Of a DNA stretch of 45,808 bases, positions 1 through 9,358 are shown piece by piece. Position 1 is the first letter of the stretch; every line of letters begins with the position of its first letter. The translations under genes were made by a program, and so were the position numbers. The stretch comes from Candidatus Rokuibacteriota bacterium (GTDB taxonomy: Bacteria; Methylomirabilota; Methylomirabilia; Rokubacteriales; CSP1-6), in assembly GCA_005887895.1 (NCBI GenBank), contig VBPC01000163.1, forward strand, positions 1 through 45,808, read 5' to 3'. The notes beneath the pieces are model-generated. The model saw only the letters and a program-made list of their open reading frames with translations, was not told the DNA's origin and made no database searches.

Positions 1-969
1 GGCGGCGACGCTGGCCGGCTCCATGAACTCGTCGAACGACGACGTCTGCGCGATCGTGTCGTGGCGCACCGCGGTCAGCGTGCCGTCGCGCCGCGCCCCG
101 AGCGCGATCGCCTGGCGGGTGCGCGAGCGGAAGCCGACCGGTCCGAACGTCTGCGGCCGCCGCAGGGCGAGCTTCACCGGGCGATTCACGCGCCGGGCCG
201 CCATCGCCGCCAGCACCACGTGCGACCACGTCGGGCCCTTGCTGCCGAAGCCGCCGCCGAGGTACGGCGAGATGACGTGAACGTCGTCGGGCTTCAGGCC
301 GAGGAGGTCGGCGACGCGCTGGCGGCAGCCGAAGATCCCCTGGGTCGCGTCGTAGAGCGTGAGCCGGGCCGGACCCTCCCAGACGGCGATGGTGGCGTGC
401 GGCTCCATCGGCACGTGGGTCTCGAACGGCGTCCGGTAGACCTGCTCGAGCTTGACCTCGGCCTCGGCCAGCGCGGCATCGACGTCGCCTTGCGCGCTCG
501 CCGGCGGCTGGTCCGGACGCCCGGCGTGTTTCGGCGGCCTCGCCTCGGCCAGGCGGGGCTCGAGACGGACGTCGTGCTTGTCCGTCGCGTAGGCGACGCG
601 CACGAGGCCGGCCGCCTCGTGGGCGGCCTCCAGCGTCTCAGCCACGACGACGGCGACCGGCTGGTTGGCGTAGCGCACGACGTCGTCCTGGAGGAGCTGC
701 AGGACGCGGTCCGACGGGCGCGGCGGGTGGTCGCCGCTGCGCGACGCGGCCGGCAGGCGCGGGGCGTTCACGTGCGTGAGGACCGCCAGGACGCCGCGTA
801 CGCTCTCGGCGGGGCGGGTGTCGACCGACGCGATGCGGCCGCGGGCGATCGTGCTCATCACGAGCGCGGCGTGGGCGACGTTCGTCAACGGGTGCTCGGT
901 CGTGTAGCGCGCGCCGCCGGTCACCTTGGCGCGGCCGTCGACCCGGTCGAGCGGCTGGCCCACGCTCAT
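1..969 (-). CDS. Molybdopterin-binding (large) subunit of a xanthine dehydrogenase/aldehyde oxidoreductase family enzyme, partial
   Basis: The first 323 residues are present; the C-terminal part lies beyond the left edge. The N-terminus [18 protein letters not shown] is the family signature of the molybdenum-cofactor subunit. Further in are an aldehyde-oxidase a/b hammerhead-like region (about residues 15-125) and the start of the cofactor domain, with GGGFGSKG and then a [11 protein letters not shown] stretch. The subunit carries the Mo-cytosine-dinucleotide site where aldehydes or N-heterocycles are hydroxylated. Its ATG overlaps the TGA of the FAD subunit (ATGA, 966-969), so the two are translationally coupled. 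Context (a Tat-exported FeS subunit and a cysteine-bearing FAD subunit) points to the PaoC/YagR branch. Substrate cannot be read from the fragment. Confidence 0.88.
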   Translation of the reverse strand, partial: MSVGQPLDRVDGRAKVTGGARYTTEHPLTNVAHAALVMSTIARGRIASVDTRPAESVRGVLAVLTHVNAPRLPAASRSGDHPPRPSDRVLQLLQDDVVRYANQPVAVVVAETLEAAHEAAGLVRVAYATDKHDVRLEPRLAEARPPKHAGRPDQPPASAQGDVDAALAEAEVKLEQVYRTPFETHVPMEPHATIAVWEGPARLTLYDATQGIFGCRQRVADLLGLKPDDVHVISPYLGGGFGSKGPTWSHVVLAAMAARRVNRPVKLALRRPQTFGPVGFRSRTRQAIALGARRDGTLTAVRHDTIAQTSSFDEFMEPASVAA

Positions 970-1952
970 GTCAGCGCCGCCGTCGTCGCCAGCGCGCGGG
1001 CGATGCTCCGTCGCGCGAGCTCGACCTTGAAGGCGTTGTCGCGGCGGGGGCGAGCGCCGGCCACCGCGGCCTCGGCCGCCGCCCGCCAGGCGCCGTCGCC
1101 CGGCCGCTGGCCCACCAGCCGCTGCTCGGCCTCGGCCACGCGCCACGGCTTGTGGGCGACGCCGCCCAGTGCGAGGCGCGCCTGGCGGATGACGCCCTGG
1201 CCGTCGAGGTCCAGGGCCGCCGCCACCGAGACCAGCGCGAACGCGTAGGAGTTGCGATCGCGCACCTTGAGATAGTGTGACCGGCGCCCGAACGGCAGCG
1301 CCGGCAGGTCGATGGCGGTGATCAGCTCGTCGCCCCTGAGATTCGTGTCGAGCTGCGGCGTGTCGCCGGGCAGGCGATGGAAGTCGACGATCGGAATGGC
1401 GCGCTCGCCGCCGGGGCCGACGACCCGCACGACGGCGTCGAGCGCCGCCAGCGCCACCGCCGCGTCGCTCGGGTGCGTCGCGATGCACGCCTCGCTGGCG
1501 CCGAGGATCGCGTGCATGCGGTGATAGCCCTGCAGCGCCGCGCAGCCGGAGCCCGGCACGCGCTTGTTGCACTCGGCGAACGTCGGATCGTAGAAGTAGG
1601 CGCAGCGTGTGCGCTGCATCAGGTTGCCGCCCATCGTCGCCATGTTGCGCAGCTGCGGCGAGGCGCCCGCGACGAGCGCCTCGCTCAGCACGCGATAGCG
1701 CTGTCGCACCAGCGGGTGATTGGCGACATCGCTGTTGCGCGCGGTGGCCCCGAGGCGCAGCCCGCTCTCGCGTTCCTCGATGGCGGCCAGCGGCAGCCGG
1801 GTGACGTCGACGAGGTGGCCGGGGTGCTCGACGCCCATCTTCATGAGGTCGAGCAGGTTGGTCCCGCCGCCGAGGAACTTGACGTCCGGATCGCGGGCGG
1901 CGGCGACGGCGCCGCTCACGTCGGTGGCGCGCGTGTAGGCGAAGGCCCTCAT
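966..1952 (-). CDS. FAD-binding subunit of molybdenum hydroxylase, with extra FeS-type cysteines (PaoB/YagS-like)
   Basis: A 328-residue protein beginning [11 protein letters not shown], with the FAD-binding motif [14 protein letters not shown] near residue 30 and a second flavin motif, [15 protein letters not shown], near residues 110-120. The segment RTRCAYFYD followed by [11 protein letters not shown] supplies cysteines like those that bind an additional [4Fe-4S] cluster in PaoB and in the 4-hydroxybenzoyl-CoA reductase beta subunit; ordinary xanthine dehydrogenase FAD subunits lack them. The subunit passes electrons between the 2Fe-2S and flavin centres. I place the start at the ATG that overlaps the TGA of the FeS gene by four bases (1949-1952), although the frame is open further upstream. 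It is the middle gene of a three-gene operon. Confidence 0.9.
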   Translation of the reverse strand: MRAFAYTRATDVSGAVAAARDPDVKFLGGGTNLLDLMKMGVEHPGHLVDVTRLPLAAIEERESGLRLGATARNSDVANHPLVRQRYRVLSEALVAGASPQLRNMATMGGNLMQRTRCAYFYDPTFAECNKRVPGSGCAALQGYHRMHAILGASEACIATHPSDAAVALAALDAVVRVVGPGGERAIPIVDFHRLPGDTPQLDTNLRGDELITAIDLPALPFGRRSHYLKVRDRNSYAFALVSVAAALDLDGQGVIRQARLALGGVAHKPWRVAEAEQRLVGQRPGDGAWRAAAEAAVAGARPRRDNAFKVELARRSIARALATTAALT

Positions 1953-2590
1953 GCCGCTCTCCGGCCGCCGGCCGCGCGCACGGCGGCCACGATGTTCGGG
2001 TAGGCGCCGCAGCGGCAGAGGTTGCCGCTCATGCGCTCGCGGATCTCCTCGTCGCTCAGCGCGGCCGGCGCCAGCCGGCTCACGTCGGCGGTGGCGGCGC
2101 TGACGGCGCCGGCCCGGATCTCGTCGAGCAGCGCGACGGCCGAGCAGATCTGGCCGGGCGTGCAGTAGCCGCACTGGAACGCGTCCTGCTCGAGAAACGC
2201 CGCCTGCACCGGGTGCAGCGTCTCGCCCCGCGTCAGCCCCTCGACCGTGACGATCTGCTCACCGTCGTGGGCGACGGCCAGCGACAGGCAGGCGTTGATG
2301 CGGCGCCCGCCGGCCAGCACCGTGCACGCGCCGCACTGGCCGTGATCGCACCCCTTCTTGGTGCCGGTCAGGCCCAGGTGCTCGCGCAGCAGGTCGAGCA
2401 GGGTGACCCGCGGATCGAGCGTGAGCTCGTGGCGCTGCCCGTTGATCGTGAGCGCGGTCTGGACCGGCGGCGGCGCCCCGGTGCTCGCGGCCTCGGCGCG
2501 CTGGGCGTCGGCGGGCCACGTCGAGGCCACCCCGCCCGCGACCATCGACCCCAGGAATCCGCGTCGACTCACCGAGAGATCCGACTCCAT
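1949..2590 (-). CDS. Tat-exported 2Fe-2S subunit of molybdenum hydroxylase (PaoA/YagT-like)
   Basis: A 213-residue protein. It opens with a twin-arginine signal, [18 protein letters not shown], followed by the plant-type ferredoxin fold ([18 protein letters not shown] with a downstream cysteine) and the helical domain that binds the second [2Fe-2S] cluster (QCGYCTPGQ and [10 protein letters not shown]). Such subunits pair with FAD and Mo subunits; the Tat signal means the folded complex is carried to the periplasm, as for the E. coli aldehyde oxidoreductase PaoABC. Usual length for the family is about 160-230 residues. The start is the ATG at 2588-2590; the frame is open much further upstream, but that part is antisense to the DUF2071 and nuclease genes. 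First gene of the operon, divergent from the DUF2071 gene. Confidence 0.92.
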   Translation of the reverse strand: MESDLSVSRRGFLGSMVAGGVASTWPADAQRAEAASTGAPPPVQTALTINGQRHELTLDPRVTLLDLLREHLGLTGTKKGCDHGQCGACTVLAGGRRINACLSLAVAHDGEQIVTVEGLTRGETLHPVQAAFLEQDAFQCGYCTPGQICSAVALLDEIRAGAVSAATADVSRLAPAALSDEEIRERMSGNLCRCGAYPNIVAAVRAAGGRRAA

Positions 2591-2695
2591 GGGGCGGTGG
2601 GTTCTGCAGTCGATGTGCCAGCGGCCGCCGCGCGACACGAGACGTAACTTCGACAACGCGCGACGTGCAGACCCGTGCAGTATCATCGCTGCGTG

Positions 2696-3457
2696 ATGCG
2701 ACGGTTGTGGCCCCCGGACGCCGCCGCCCCACGGCCGTTCCTCACGGCCGCCTGGCGCGATCTCGTGATGCTCAACTACGAGGTCGATCCTGCCGTCGTG
2801 ACGCCGCTCGTCCCGGCCGGCACGACGCTCGACCTCTGGCAGGGCCGCGCGCTCGTCAGCGTGGTCGGGTTCCGGTTTCTCGGCACCCGCGTGCTGGGCG
2901 TGTCGGTGCCGTGGCATCGCGACTTCGACGAGGTCAACCTGCGCCTCTACGTCCGGCGGGAGCTCGAGGGCGGCGAGATCCATCGCGGCGTCGTCTTCGT
3001 CCGCGAGGTCGTCGCCCGGCCGGCCATCACGTGGCTGGCCCGCGCCGCCTACAACGAGCCGTACCGGACGCTGCCGATGCGGAGCGCGGCGTCGGGGAGC
3101 GTCGCGCGTCGCCGGCTGACGTACGAGTGGCGCCTCGACGGGCGCTGGCAGCGCGTGGGCGCCACCACGGTCGAGGCACCGGAAGTGCCGCCGCCCGACT
3201 CGGAGGCCGCGTTCGTCACGCAGCATCACTGGGGCTACGCGCGCCGGCGCGACGGCGGCACGATCGAGTACGCCGTCGAGCATCCGCCGTGGCGCGTGTG
3301 GCGCGCGGAAGCGCCCGTGCTCGACGCCGACGTCGCCGCGCTCTACGGTCCGGCGTTCGCCCCGGCGCTCGCGGGTGCCCCGGCCTCGGCCCTCGTCGCC
3401 GAGGGCTCGCCGGTGACGGTCTTCCGGCCACGCACCGTCTCTGATTCTGGGCATTGA
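2696..3457 (+). CDS. YqjF family DUF2071 protein
   Basis: About 253 residues from the ATG at 2696; an in-frame ATG at 2675 would add seven. The sequence PRPFLTAAWRDLVMLNYEVD near the start, then LVPAGTTLDLWQGRALVSVVG and WHRDFDEVNLRLYVRR, is the signature of DUF2071/YqjF proteins, which are related to the acetoacetate-decarboxylase fold and whose biochemical role is not established. A second conserved block, FVTQHHWGYARRRDG followed by EYAVEHPPWRVW, is present, so the protein looks complete. No clear Shine-Dalgarno sequence precedes either start. It is divergent from the molybdenum hydroxylase operon and 30 bases upstream of the nuclease gene, with which it may be cotranscribed. Confidence 0.82.
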   Translation: MRRLWPPDAAAPRPFLTAAWRDLVMLNYEVDPAVVTPLVPAGTTLDLWQGRALVSVVGFRFLGTRVLGVSVPWHRDFDEVNLRLYVRRELEGGEIHRGVVFVREVVARPAITWLARAAYNEPYRTLPMRSAASGSVARRRLTYEWRLDGRWQRVGATTVEAPEVPPPDSEAAFVTQHHWGYARRRDGGTIEYAVEHPPWRVWRAEAPVLDADVAALYGPAFAPALAGAPASALVAEGSPVTVFRPRTVSDSGH

Positions 3458-3487
3458 CGCGTCCGCGCGTGACTGCGAGGGTGCGCC

Positions 3488-4045
3488 ATGCTCCGCGCGC
3501 TCGTCGTCGCCGCCGCGTTCGCCGCCGTCGCGACGCATCCGCCGGCGGCGCCGACGCCGAGCACCGGCAGCGTCGTGTTCGTCGTCGACGGCGACACGAT
3601 TCACGTCCAGCTCGGCAGTCGCGTCGAGAAGGTCCGCTACATCGGCGTCAACGCGCCGGAGATCCCGCACCCGCACCACCGCGCGCACGGCGGCGCGCGG
3701 CGGACGAACGGCTACTTTCCGCACACGACCGCGGCGGGCGAGGCGGCCAGGCAGATCAACCTCGAGCTGGTCGGTGGCAAGTCGGTGCGGCTGGAGTTCG
3801 ATCATCGCCGGCGCGACGAGTATCGGCGCCTGCTCGCCTACGTGTGGGTCGGCGGCGTGATGATCAACGCCGAGATGGTGCGCCGGGGCTACGCGGAGGT
3901 GATGAGCGTGCCGCCCGACTTCCGCCACCGGGCGCTGTTCGTGCGGCTGCAGGACGAGGCACGCGCGGCCGGCCGCGGGCTGTGGCAGGCCGCGCCGCCG
4001 GTGAAGCTGCCGCCGCCGCACGGTGCGCCGCGGCCGGCGAAGTGA
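3488..4045 (+). CDS. Secreted thermonuclease (staphylococcal nuclease-like) domain protein
   Basis: A 185-residue protein with an N-terminal hydrophobic stretch (MLRALVVAAAFAAVATHP) that could be a signal peptide. The single SNase domain shows FVVDGDTIHVQ, then KVRYIGVNAPEIPHP (the Arg and the acidic/turn region of the active site), then EFDHRRRDEYRRLLAYVWV (conserved region with further catalytic residues) and a C-terminal EARAAGRGLWQ helix. SNases are calcium-dependent enzymes that cut DNA and RNA to 3'-phosphates; exported forms usually serve nutrient scavenging or DNA turnover. It converges on the M16 peptidase gene, with a hairpin at 4071-4089 between them. Confidence in the fold is high; the physiological role is inference. 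Confidence 0.88.
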   Translation: MLRALVVAAAFAAVATHPPAAPTPSTGSVVFVVDGDTIHVQLGSRVEKVRYIGVNAPEIPHPHHRAHGGARRTNGYFPHTTAAGEAARQINLELVGGKSVRLEFDHRRRDEYRRLLAYVWVGGVMINAEMVRRGYAEVMSVPPDFRHRALFVRLQDEARAAGRGLWQAAPPVKLPPPHGAPRPAK

Positions 4046-4070
4046 TCACGAGCGTGAACGTTGGGGTTTG

Positions 4071-4089
4071 GGGGCCATCTCGAGGCCCC
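4071..4089 (-). terminator. GGGGCC-N7-GGCCCC hairpin between converging genes
   Basis: Inverted repeat GGGGCC, loop ATCTCGA, GGCCCC, one base beyond the stop codon of the M16 gene and 25 bases beyond the nuclease stop. There is no T-tract, so if it terminates transcription it is not a classical intrinsic terminator. The same arms and loop length recur at 18814-18834 and 21869-21887, each time just after the stop of a minus-strand gene. Confidence 0.55.
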
Positions 4090-4090
4090 A

Positions 4091-6898
4091 TCACGATCGA
4101 GGAGTGATGACGAAGAGGAAGCGCGCCGCCGGCCGGTCATAGCTGGCGAAGGTGTCCTGGACCTCGCGCGCCGTGAACCGCTCGTACTGCGCCGGGGCGT
4201 CCAGCAGGTCGCCAACGGTGAGGCCGCGGTAGTCGAGCGTCGCCAGCGCGCTCGACCAGTAGTCGGGCGTCTTCAGCGTCTCGTCGAGCAGGTTCGCCGT
4301 CTGCTTCTTGGCGACCGTCAGCTCCTCGACCGTGGGCCCGTCCTTGGCGAAGCGCGCGAACGTCTCCTCCAGCGCCGTCGACAGGGCGTGGACCTTGCCA
4401 GGCTCGGTGGGGGCGACGGCGACGAAGACGCCGAAGCCCGGGTAGGTCACGCCGGGCTCGGAGGCCGCCCGGATGCTGTAGACCAGGCCCTTCTCCTGCC
4501 GGATGCTCTTGAGCATGCGGGTGCTCAGGACCTGCGCGGCCAGGTTCAACAGCCGCATGTCGCGCAGGTCGCGCAGGTCGGCGCCGAAGAATCCGGCCAG
4601 GACGGCGCCCTGCGGCGTCAAGGCCTCGATCGTCTGCTCGACGCGCACCGCGCGTTGCGGGCGCGCGATGGTGCGTAGATTGGCCAGGGTCTTGTCGCCG
4701 ATGCGCGCCCGGGAGGGCAGCGCGCCCAGGTAACGGAGGACCAGGCGGGTCGCGGACTCGCGATCGATCTCGCCGACCACCGACACTTCCAGCGGCGCGT
4801 CGGTGATGAGCCGCTCGAGCCAGGCCTGGCCCCCCGCGCGGGTGATCGCGCGCACCTGCTCGAGGGTGAGCGACTGGGGGCGCGTTTCGCCCGGCGGATA
4901 GAGCGCGGCGGTCTGGACGTCCATCAGCGCCTGCATCGGCTGGCGCTTGCGCTCGTGGAGCCGCTGGGCCTCGGCGTCCTTCCACTGCTCGAGCGCGGCC
5001 GTCTCGATGAGGGGATCGGTCAGGAGCAGGTAGGCGAGCTGCAGCCCGCGCTCCAGCTCGGCTGGATCGCCGGAGACGCTGAGGCTCACCGTGTCGCCGG
5101 TCATGCCGGCGCGCACGCGCACCTTGGCGCCCGTCAGGAGGTCGCGGATCTGCGTGCTGGACAGCGTGCTGGTGGCCGGCCGCTGCCAGGCCCGCAGCGC
5201 GGCCTCGGTGATGCCGCGATTGGCCGCCGTCTCCTCGATGACGCCGCCGGCCAGGGTGATCGCGATGGTCGCCTCGTGCTTGCGCTGGTCCACGAAGCGG
5301 TGGTGCACGCGCACGCCGTTGTCGAGCCACATCGAGGTGATGCCGCTGGCCGCGTGCGTCCGGCTGTCCACCACGGCGCCCCCGCCGGGCAGCGTGGCCA
5401 GCAGCGCGGCGGCGCGCGCCACGTCGGCCGGCTTGTCCGGCTTGACGTCGACGGCGGTCCGGCCGAGCGCGAGCAGATCGGCCTCGCTCGGCACGTCGTC
5501 GGTGACGGGCAGCTCGCAGATGAAGAGGGCGCGGCCCGGATCGAAGGCGGCGGCGAAGATGTCGGACACCTCGCGGGCGGTGATGCCCGGCAGCACGCGC
5601 TGGAGCAGCGCCAGCCGCTGGGTAGCCGACATCGGTGGCGTTTCCGCGGTGACCGCGCGGTTCAGGGCGCGCAGCACCTCGCGGGCCGGGCGCGTCGTCT
5701 CGCGCCGCACCGCCTCCTCGGCGTCGGCGACGAATGCCGCCCGCGCGTCCTGTAGCTCGCGTTCGGTGAAGCCGTGCAGCCGGGCCCGCTGCAGCTCGGT
5801 CCCGAGGTCGCTCAGCATGGCGCGCCAGGTGTCGGGGCGGCCCGAGGCGGCCACCGTGACCATGCGCAGCGCCCGTGGCCAGTCGTCCAGCGACGCGTCG
5901 GCGTTGAGGAAGGCCGCCTGGCCGGCTGCCACCAGGGCGCTCATGCGGCGGTTGAAGGCCCAGGAGCCCATCGCCTCCACGATCTCGCGCCGCCGCTGCG
6001 TCACCGTGGTCACCGGCGCCAGCGGCGGCTGCAGCCGGGCGATCGAGACTTCGGCGCGCGTCAGCTCGGGGTCGGTCACCACGATGGCGCGCGGGCCGGC
6101 CGTCGGCTTGACGCCGACGTCGCGGGGCGGTGGCAGCGGCACGGCGGGACCGCTGCCGAACTGCTGCCTGATGACGTCGGCGACCGTGGCCGGATCGGTG
6201 TCCCCGACCACGAGGACGGTCATGTTGCTGGGCACGTACCAGCGCGTGTAGTAGTCACGGAAGTCGGTGGCGGTGACGGCCTTGATGGTCGGCTCGATCC
6301 CGATCGGCAGCCGCCGGCCGAGCGTCGACTCGGGGGCGAGCTGGGCGAACAGCTCGTCCTGCACCCGCTGGCGCGCGCTCGCACGGGCGCGCTTTTCCTC
6401 GAGGATGACGTGGCGCTCGCTGTCGATCGCCGTCGGGTCCAGGCTCAGGCGCAGGGCGACGTCGGACATGAACAGCATGCCCTTGGCGAGCAGGTCGCGG
6501 TCGGCGCCGGGCAGCGTGAGCTGATAGGTCGTCTGGTCGAAGCTGGTGAAGGCGTTCTGGTCACGGCCGAAGGCGAGGCCGAGCGACTGGAAGAACGGCA
6601 CCACCGAACCGGGCGCAAAATTCGCCGAGCCATTGAACGCCATGTGCTCGAGGTAGTGCGCGAGCCCCTGGGTCGTCTCCGTCTCGTTGAACGAGCCGCT
6701 GCCCACGTGCAGCCAGATGCCCACGCGCCCCTCGGGATTGCGATGCGGCCGGATGATGTAGCGCAGGCCGTTGGGCAGCCGGCCCGTCGTCAGCGCGGGG
6801 TCGGTCGGCAGCGCCTCGTCGGGCGCGGTCGCGGGGTGGGCCGGGACACTGGGCGCCAGCAGCGCGACCAGCGTCAGCAAGGTCACGAGGATGCGCAT
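4091..6898 (-). CDS. Secreted M16 family zinc metallopeptidase (two-domain, insulinase/pitrilysin type)
   Basis: A 935-residue protein with an N-terminal signal peptide (MRILVTLLTLVALLAPSVPAHP). The inverted zinc motif HxxEH is H81-Y-L-E84-H85 in GLAHYLEHMAFNGS, and the distal glutamate is provided by ERHVILEEKRARA near residue 160. Two M16 halves follow each other: the active N-terminal unit (about 30-480) and an inactive C-terminal unit (about 510-930) with no second HxxEH. The length and layout match full-size PqqL-like periplasmic proteases, which degrade peptides within a closed chamber. The gene stands alone between the MetE-like gene and the converging nuclease. Substrate unknown. Confidence 0.92.
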   Translation of the reverse strand: MRILVTLLTLVALLAPSVPAHPATAPDEALPTDPALTTGRLPNGLRYIIRPHRNPEGRVGIWLHVGSGSFNETETTQGLAHYLEHMAFNGSANFAPGSVVPFFQSLGLAFGRDQNAFTSFDQTTYQLTLPGADRDLLAKGMLFMSDVALRLSLDPTAIDSERHVILEEKRARASARQRVQDELFAQLAPESTLGRRLPIGIEPTIKAVTATDFRDYYTRWYVPSNMTVLVVGDTDPATVADVIRQQFGSGPAVPLPPPRDVGVKPTAGPRAIVVTDPELTRAEVSIARLQPPLAPVTTVTQRRREIVEAMGSWAFNRRMSALVAAGQAAFLNADASLDDWPRALRMVTVAASGRPDTWRAMLSDLGTELQRARLHGFTERELQDARAAFVADAEEAVRRETTRPAREVLRALNRAVTAETPPMSATQRLALLQRVLPGITAREVSDIFAAAFDPGRALFICELPVTDDVPSEADLLALGRTAVDVKPDKPADVARAAALLATLPGGGAVVDSRTHAASGITSMWLDNGVRVHHRFVDQRKHEATIAITLAGGVIEETAANRGITEAALRAWQRPATSTLSSTQIRDLLTGAKVRVRAGMTGDTVSLSVSGDPAELERGLQLAYLLLTDPLIETAALEQWKDAEAQRLHERKRQPMQALMDVQTAALYPPGETRPQSLTLEQVRAITRAGGQAWLERLITDAPLEVSVVGEIDRESATRLVLRYLGALPSRARIGDKTLANLRTIARPQRAVRVEQTIEALTPQGAVLAGFFGADLRDLRDMRLLNLAAQVLSTRMLKSIRQEKGLVYSIRAASEPGVTYPGFGVFVAVAPTEPGKVHALSTALEETFARFAKDGPTVEELTVAKKQTANLLDETLKTPDYWSSALATLDYRGLTVGDLLDAPAQYERFTAREVQDTFASYDRPAARFLFVITPRS

Positions 6899-6955
6899 CC
6901 CGCTGATCCTACCGGCGGCCGATGAGAGGGGCGTGAGGCTCAGGTGAAAACTCTC

Positions 6956-8101
6956 TCAGCCGAACAGCTCGCGCGTCGCCAGGCGTGCACCCTCGGCGAG
7001 CGTCGCCAGCTTCGCCCACACGATGTCCGGATCGACCGCCGACTGGCCGACCCAGGTGCCGAAGCCGCAGTCCGTCCCCGCGATGACGTTGTCGCGGCCG
7101 ACGAGGCGGGCGTAGCGGCCGATGCGCTCGGCGACCAGCTCGGGGTGCTCGATGAAGTTGGTCGTCGAGTCGATGACGCCGGGGATCAGCACCTTGCCGG
7201 CCGGCAGCTTCACGCGCTCGAAGACCTTCCACTCGTGGGCGTGGCGCGGGTTGGCCGCCTCGAACGAGATCCCGGTGGGCCGCGCGGTGAACACGACGTC
7301 GAGGATCTCCGCCAGCGGCACGTCGTAGTGGTGCGGCCCCTCGTAGTTGCCCCAGCAGAGGTGCACCCGCGCCTGGTCGGGCGGCACGTCGGCGAGGGCC
7401 TGGTTGAGCGCCTCGATGTGCAGGCGCGCCATCTTCCGGAACTCCTCGACGCTGAGCTGCGCGAACTGGATGTGTCGCCCCATGGCGAGATCGGGGCAGT
7501 CGACCTGCAGCACGAACCCCGCCCGCGCGACGGCCGCGTACTCGTGCCGCATCGCCTCGGCGATCGCGAAGAGGTAGGGCTCGTGGCCGGGATAGTGCTC
7601 GTTCTTGAAGAAGAGGGAGATGACGCCCGGCGAGGCGGCGGTCAGGAAGGCCTCCGCCACCCCGACCCCGGCCAGCGCCGTGCGCAGGTTCTCGGCGTCG
7701 GTCGACGCCGCGGCGCGATCGCGGACGCCGATGGCGCCGTTGCAGGCGGGGGTGCGGCGCCGCGCGCGGCCGGGATCGCCGAAGACGCGGCGGGCCATGC
7801 CGGGAAAGTCCACCAGGTCCTGGTACTGCAGCGGGTGGCTGGCGCCGCCGAAGCCGGTCAGGCGGTCCTTCACGTACGTCGCGTAGCTCGGCTTGCTCAT
7901 CTCGCCGTCGCTGACGACGTCGATGCCGGCCCCCGCCTGGCGGCGCACGACGTCGGCCACCGCGGCCCGGATGTGTCCGGCGAGCGCGGCCGGGTCGACC
8001 GGCACGCCCTCTTCCCGGGCGAACATCGTCCGGATGAGGGCGTCCGGGCGCGGCAGGCTGCCGGTGTGCGTGGTCAGGAAGCGCTCGGTGCTGCGCTTCA
8101 T
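6956..8101 (-). CDS. MetE C-terminal-like (cobalamin-independent methionine synthase family) methyltransferase
   Basis: A 381-residue protein starting MKRSTERFLTTHTGSLPRP, the characteristic beginning of stand-alone MetE-C-like TIM barrels. Zinc-ligand candidates are C249 in VHLCWGNYEG and C345 in AGTDCGFGTW, with FEAANPRHAHEW and PGVIDSTTNFIEHPE as other conserved strands; these match MetE, where Zn activates a thiol for methylation. It lacks the N-terminal barrel of true MetE, so it is one of the short paralogues often annotated as 5-methyltetrahydropteroyltriglutamate-homocysteine methyltransferase; many probably act on other thiols. It lies 13 bases after the LLM oxidoreductase on the same strand, so they are likely one transcript. 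The frame is open upstream of the ATG, but that part is antisense to nothing conserved and overlaps the LLM gene. Confidence 0.85.
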   Translation of the reverse strand: MKRSTERFLTTHTGSLPRPDALIRTMFAREEGVPVDPAALAGHIRAAVADVVRRQAGAGIDVVSDGEMSKPSYATYVKDRLTGFGGASHPLQYQDLVDFPGMARRVFGDPGRARRRTPACNGAIGVRDRAAASTDAENLRTALAGVGVAEAFLTAASPGVISLFFKNEHYPGHEPYLFAIAEAMRHEYAAVARAGFVLQVDCPDLAMGRHIQFAQLSVEEFRKMARLHIEALNQALADVPPDQARVHLCWGNYEGPHHYDVPLAEILDVVFTARPTGISFEAANPRHAHEWKVFERVKLPAGKVLIPGVIDSTTNFIEHPELVAERIGRYARLVGRDNVIAGTDCGFGTWVGQSAVDPDIVWAKLATLAEGARLATRELFG

Positions 8102-8114
8102 CCGCGCCGGCGAC

Positions 8115-9332
8115 TCACGGCGTGGTGCCGGGCGTGCTGTCGAGGTCGCGCGCCCCCGACGTGCGCTGGCGGAACTCGGCCGGGACCTCGCGCCCCGCGC
8201 TGGTGAAGGCCTGGCGAATGGCCTCGACGTTGGGGCTGAAGATCGTCTTGCGGTTCCCGCGCGCCCACTCGTTGGAGCCGCGCGGCCCCTCGCCCGAGCC
8301 CTGGAAGTGCGGCATGACGTAGCGGGCAAACAGCTCGTAGCTCTTGCGCGTCTGCTCGCGGTTGGCCCACTCGTGTGCGCGGAAGAGCAGGCCGCCGAAG
8401 CCGCCGTCGCTCAGCTCCCACAGCTTGCGGATGCCGCGCACCACCGTGTCGACGGAGCCCACCAGCGTGGTGCCCATCTTCACGCCCTCGGTGAGCGGAT
8501 CGTCGGAGCGCCCGGGCGGCCGGCCGAGCGTCTCCTCGAAGTAGGTGATGGTCTCGTGACGCTCGGCGCGCTTGACCTGGCGCAGCGCCTCCTCGTCGTC
8601 CTCGGCCACGTGCACGTTGACGACGAGCTTCCAGCTCTTGCGGTCCATCGTCTTGCCGTGCCGGGCGGCGACCTCTTCGCCGATCTTCCACTGCTGGGCC
8701 AGCGCGTCCGGCCCGCCGGGAAGCCCGGCGCCGAGCGACAGCACGCCGAGGCCGTGACGGCCGGCCGCCTGCACGCCCGACGGCGTCATGACGCTGGCGA
8801 CGGCGATCGGAAAGTGCGGCTCGGTGTAGGGGGCCAGGTGCAGGCGCGCCTGCCGCAGCTCGAACCAGTCGGTCTTCAGCGTCACCGGCTCCTCGCAGCG
8901 CAGGAGGGCCATGATGGCGTCGAGCGCCTCGTCCATGCGCGGGCGCTGGGTGACCGGCTCGATCCCCATCATGTACGCGTCGGACACGAGCGCGCCCGGT
9001 CCGCAGCCGAGCATGGCGCGGCCCCGCGTCATGTGATCGAGCTGCACGAAGCGCTGGGCCACCAGGAACGGATGGTGATAGGGCAGGCTCGTCACGCCCG
9101 AGCCGAGCATGATGTGCCGGGTGCGCTCGGCGGCCGCGGCGATGAAGATCTCCGGCGAGGCGATCAGCTCCCAGCCGGCCGAATGATGCTCGCCGATCCA
9201 CACCTCGTCGTAGCCGAGGTAGTCGAGCCACTCGATCAGCTCCATGTCGCGGTTGAGGGCGAGCGTAGGGTTCTCGCCGAGCTTGTGGAAGGGCGCCAGG
9301 AAGATGCCGAACTTCATGCCTTTGTGCGTCAT
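8115..9332 (-). CDS. LLM-class flavin-dependent oxidoreductase (bacterial luciferase-like monooxygenase)
   Basis: A 405-residue TIM-barrel protein. The N-terminus MKFGIFLAPFHKLGENPT and the block DEVWIGEHHSAGWE are luciferase-family hallmarks, as are LGSGVTSLPYHHPFLVAQRF and DHMTRGRAMLGCGPGA. Length and the GEHHS motif resemble limonene-1,2-monooxygenase-like LLM proteins, which use reduced flavin and oxygen. Two possible starts lie 15 bases apart (ATG 9332 and ATG 9317); I report the longer. It sits between an SDR upstream and the MetE-like gene downstream on the same strand, a likely catabolic operon. The substrate cannot be deduced. Confidence 0.88.
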   Translation of the reverse strand: MTHKGMKFGIFLAPFHKLGENPTLALNRDMELIEWLDYLGYDEVWIGEHHSAGWELIASPEIFIAAAAERTRHIMLGSGVTSLPYHHPFLVAQRFVQLDHMTRGRAMLGCGPGALVSDAYMMGIEPVTQRPRMDEALDAIMALLRCEEPVTLKTDWFELRQARLHLAPYTEPHFPIAVASVMTPSGVQAAGRHGLGVLSLGAGLPGGPDALAQQWKIGEEVAARHGKTMDRKSWKLVVNVHVAEDDEEALRQVKRAERHETITYFEETLGRPPGRSDDPLTEGVKMGTTLVGSVDTVVRGIRKLWELSDGGFGGLLFRAHEWANREQTRKSYELFARYVMPHFQGSGEGPRGSNEWARGNRKTIFSPNVEAIRQAFTSAGREVPAEFRQRTSGARDLDSTPGTTP

Positions 9333-9358
9333 GGGCCGAATCGTAGCACGCCGCCGTC

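Noticed and set aside
61-1248. Long plus-strand open frame across the Mo and FAD subunits
   Set aside because: It is antisense to a well-recognised molybdenum hydroxylase operon and has an arginine/alanine-rich composition typical of GC-rich shadow frames.
1949-4021. 690-codon minus-strand frame including the FeS subunit
   Set aside because: Only the last 213 codons (Tat signal and FeS domains) are real; the rest is antisense to the DUF2071 and nuclease genes.
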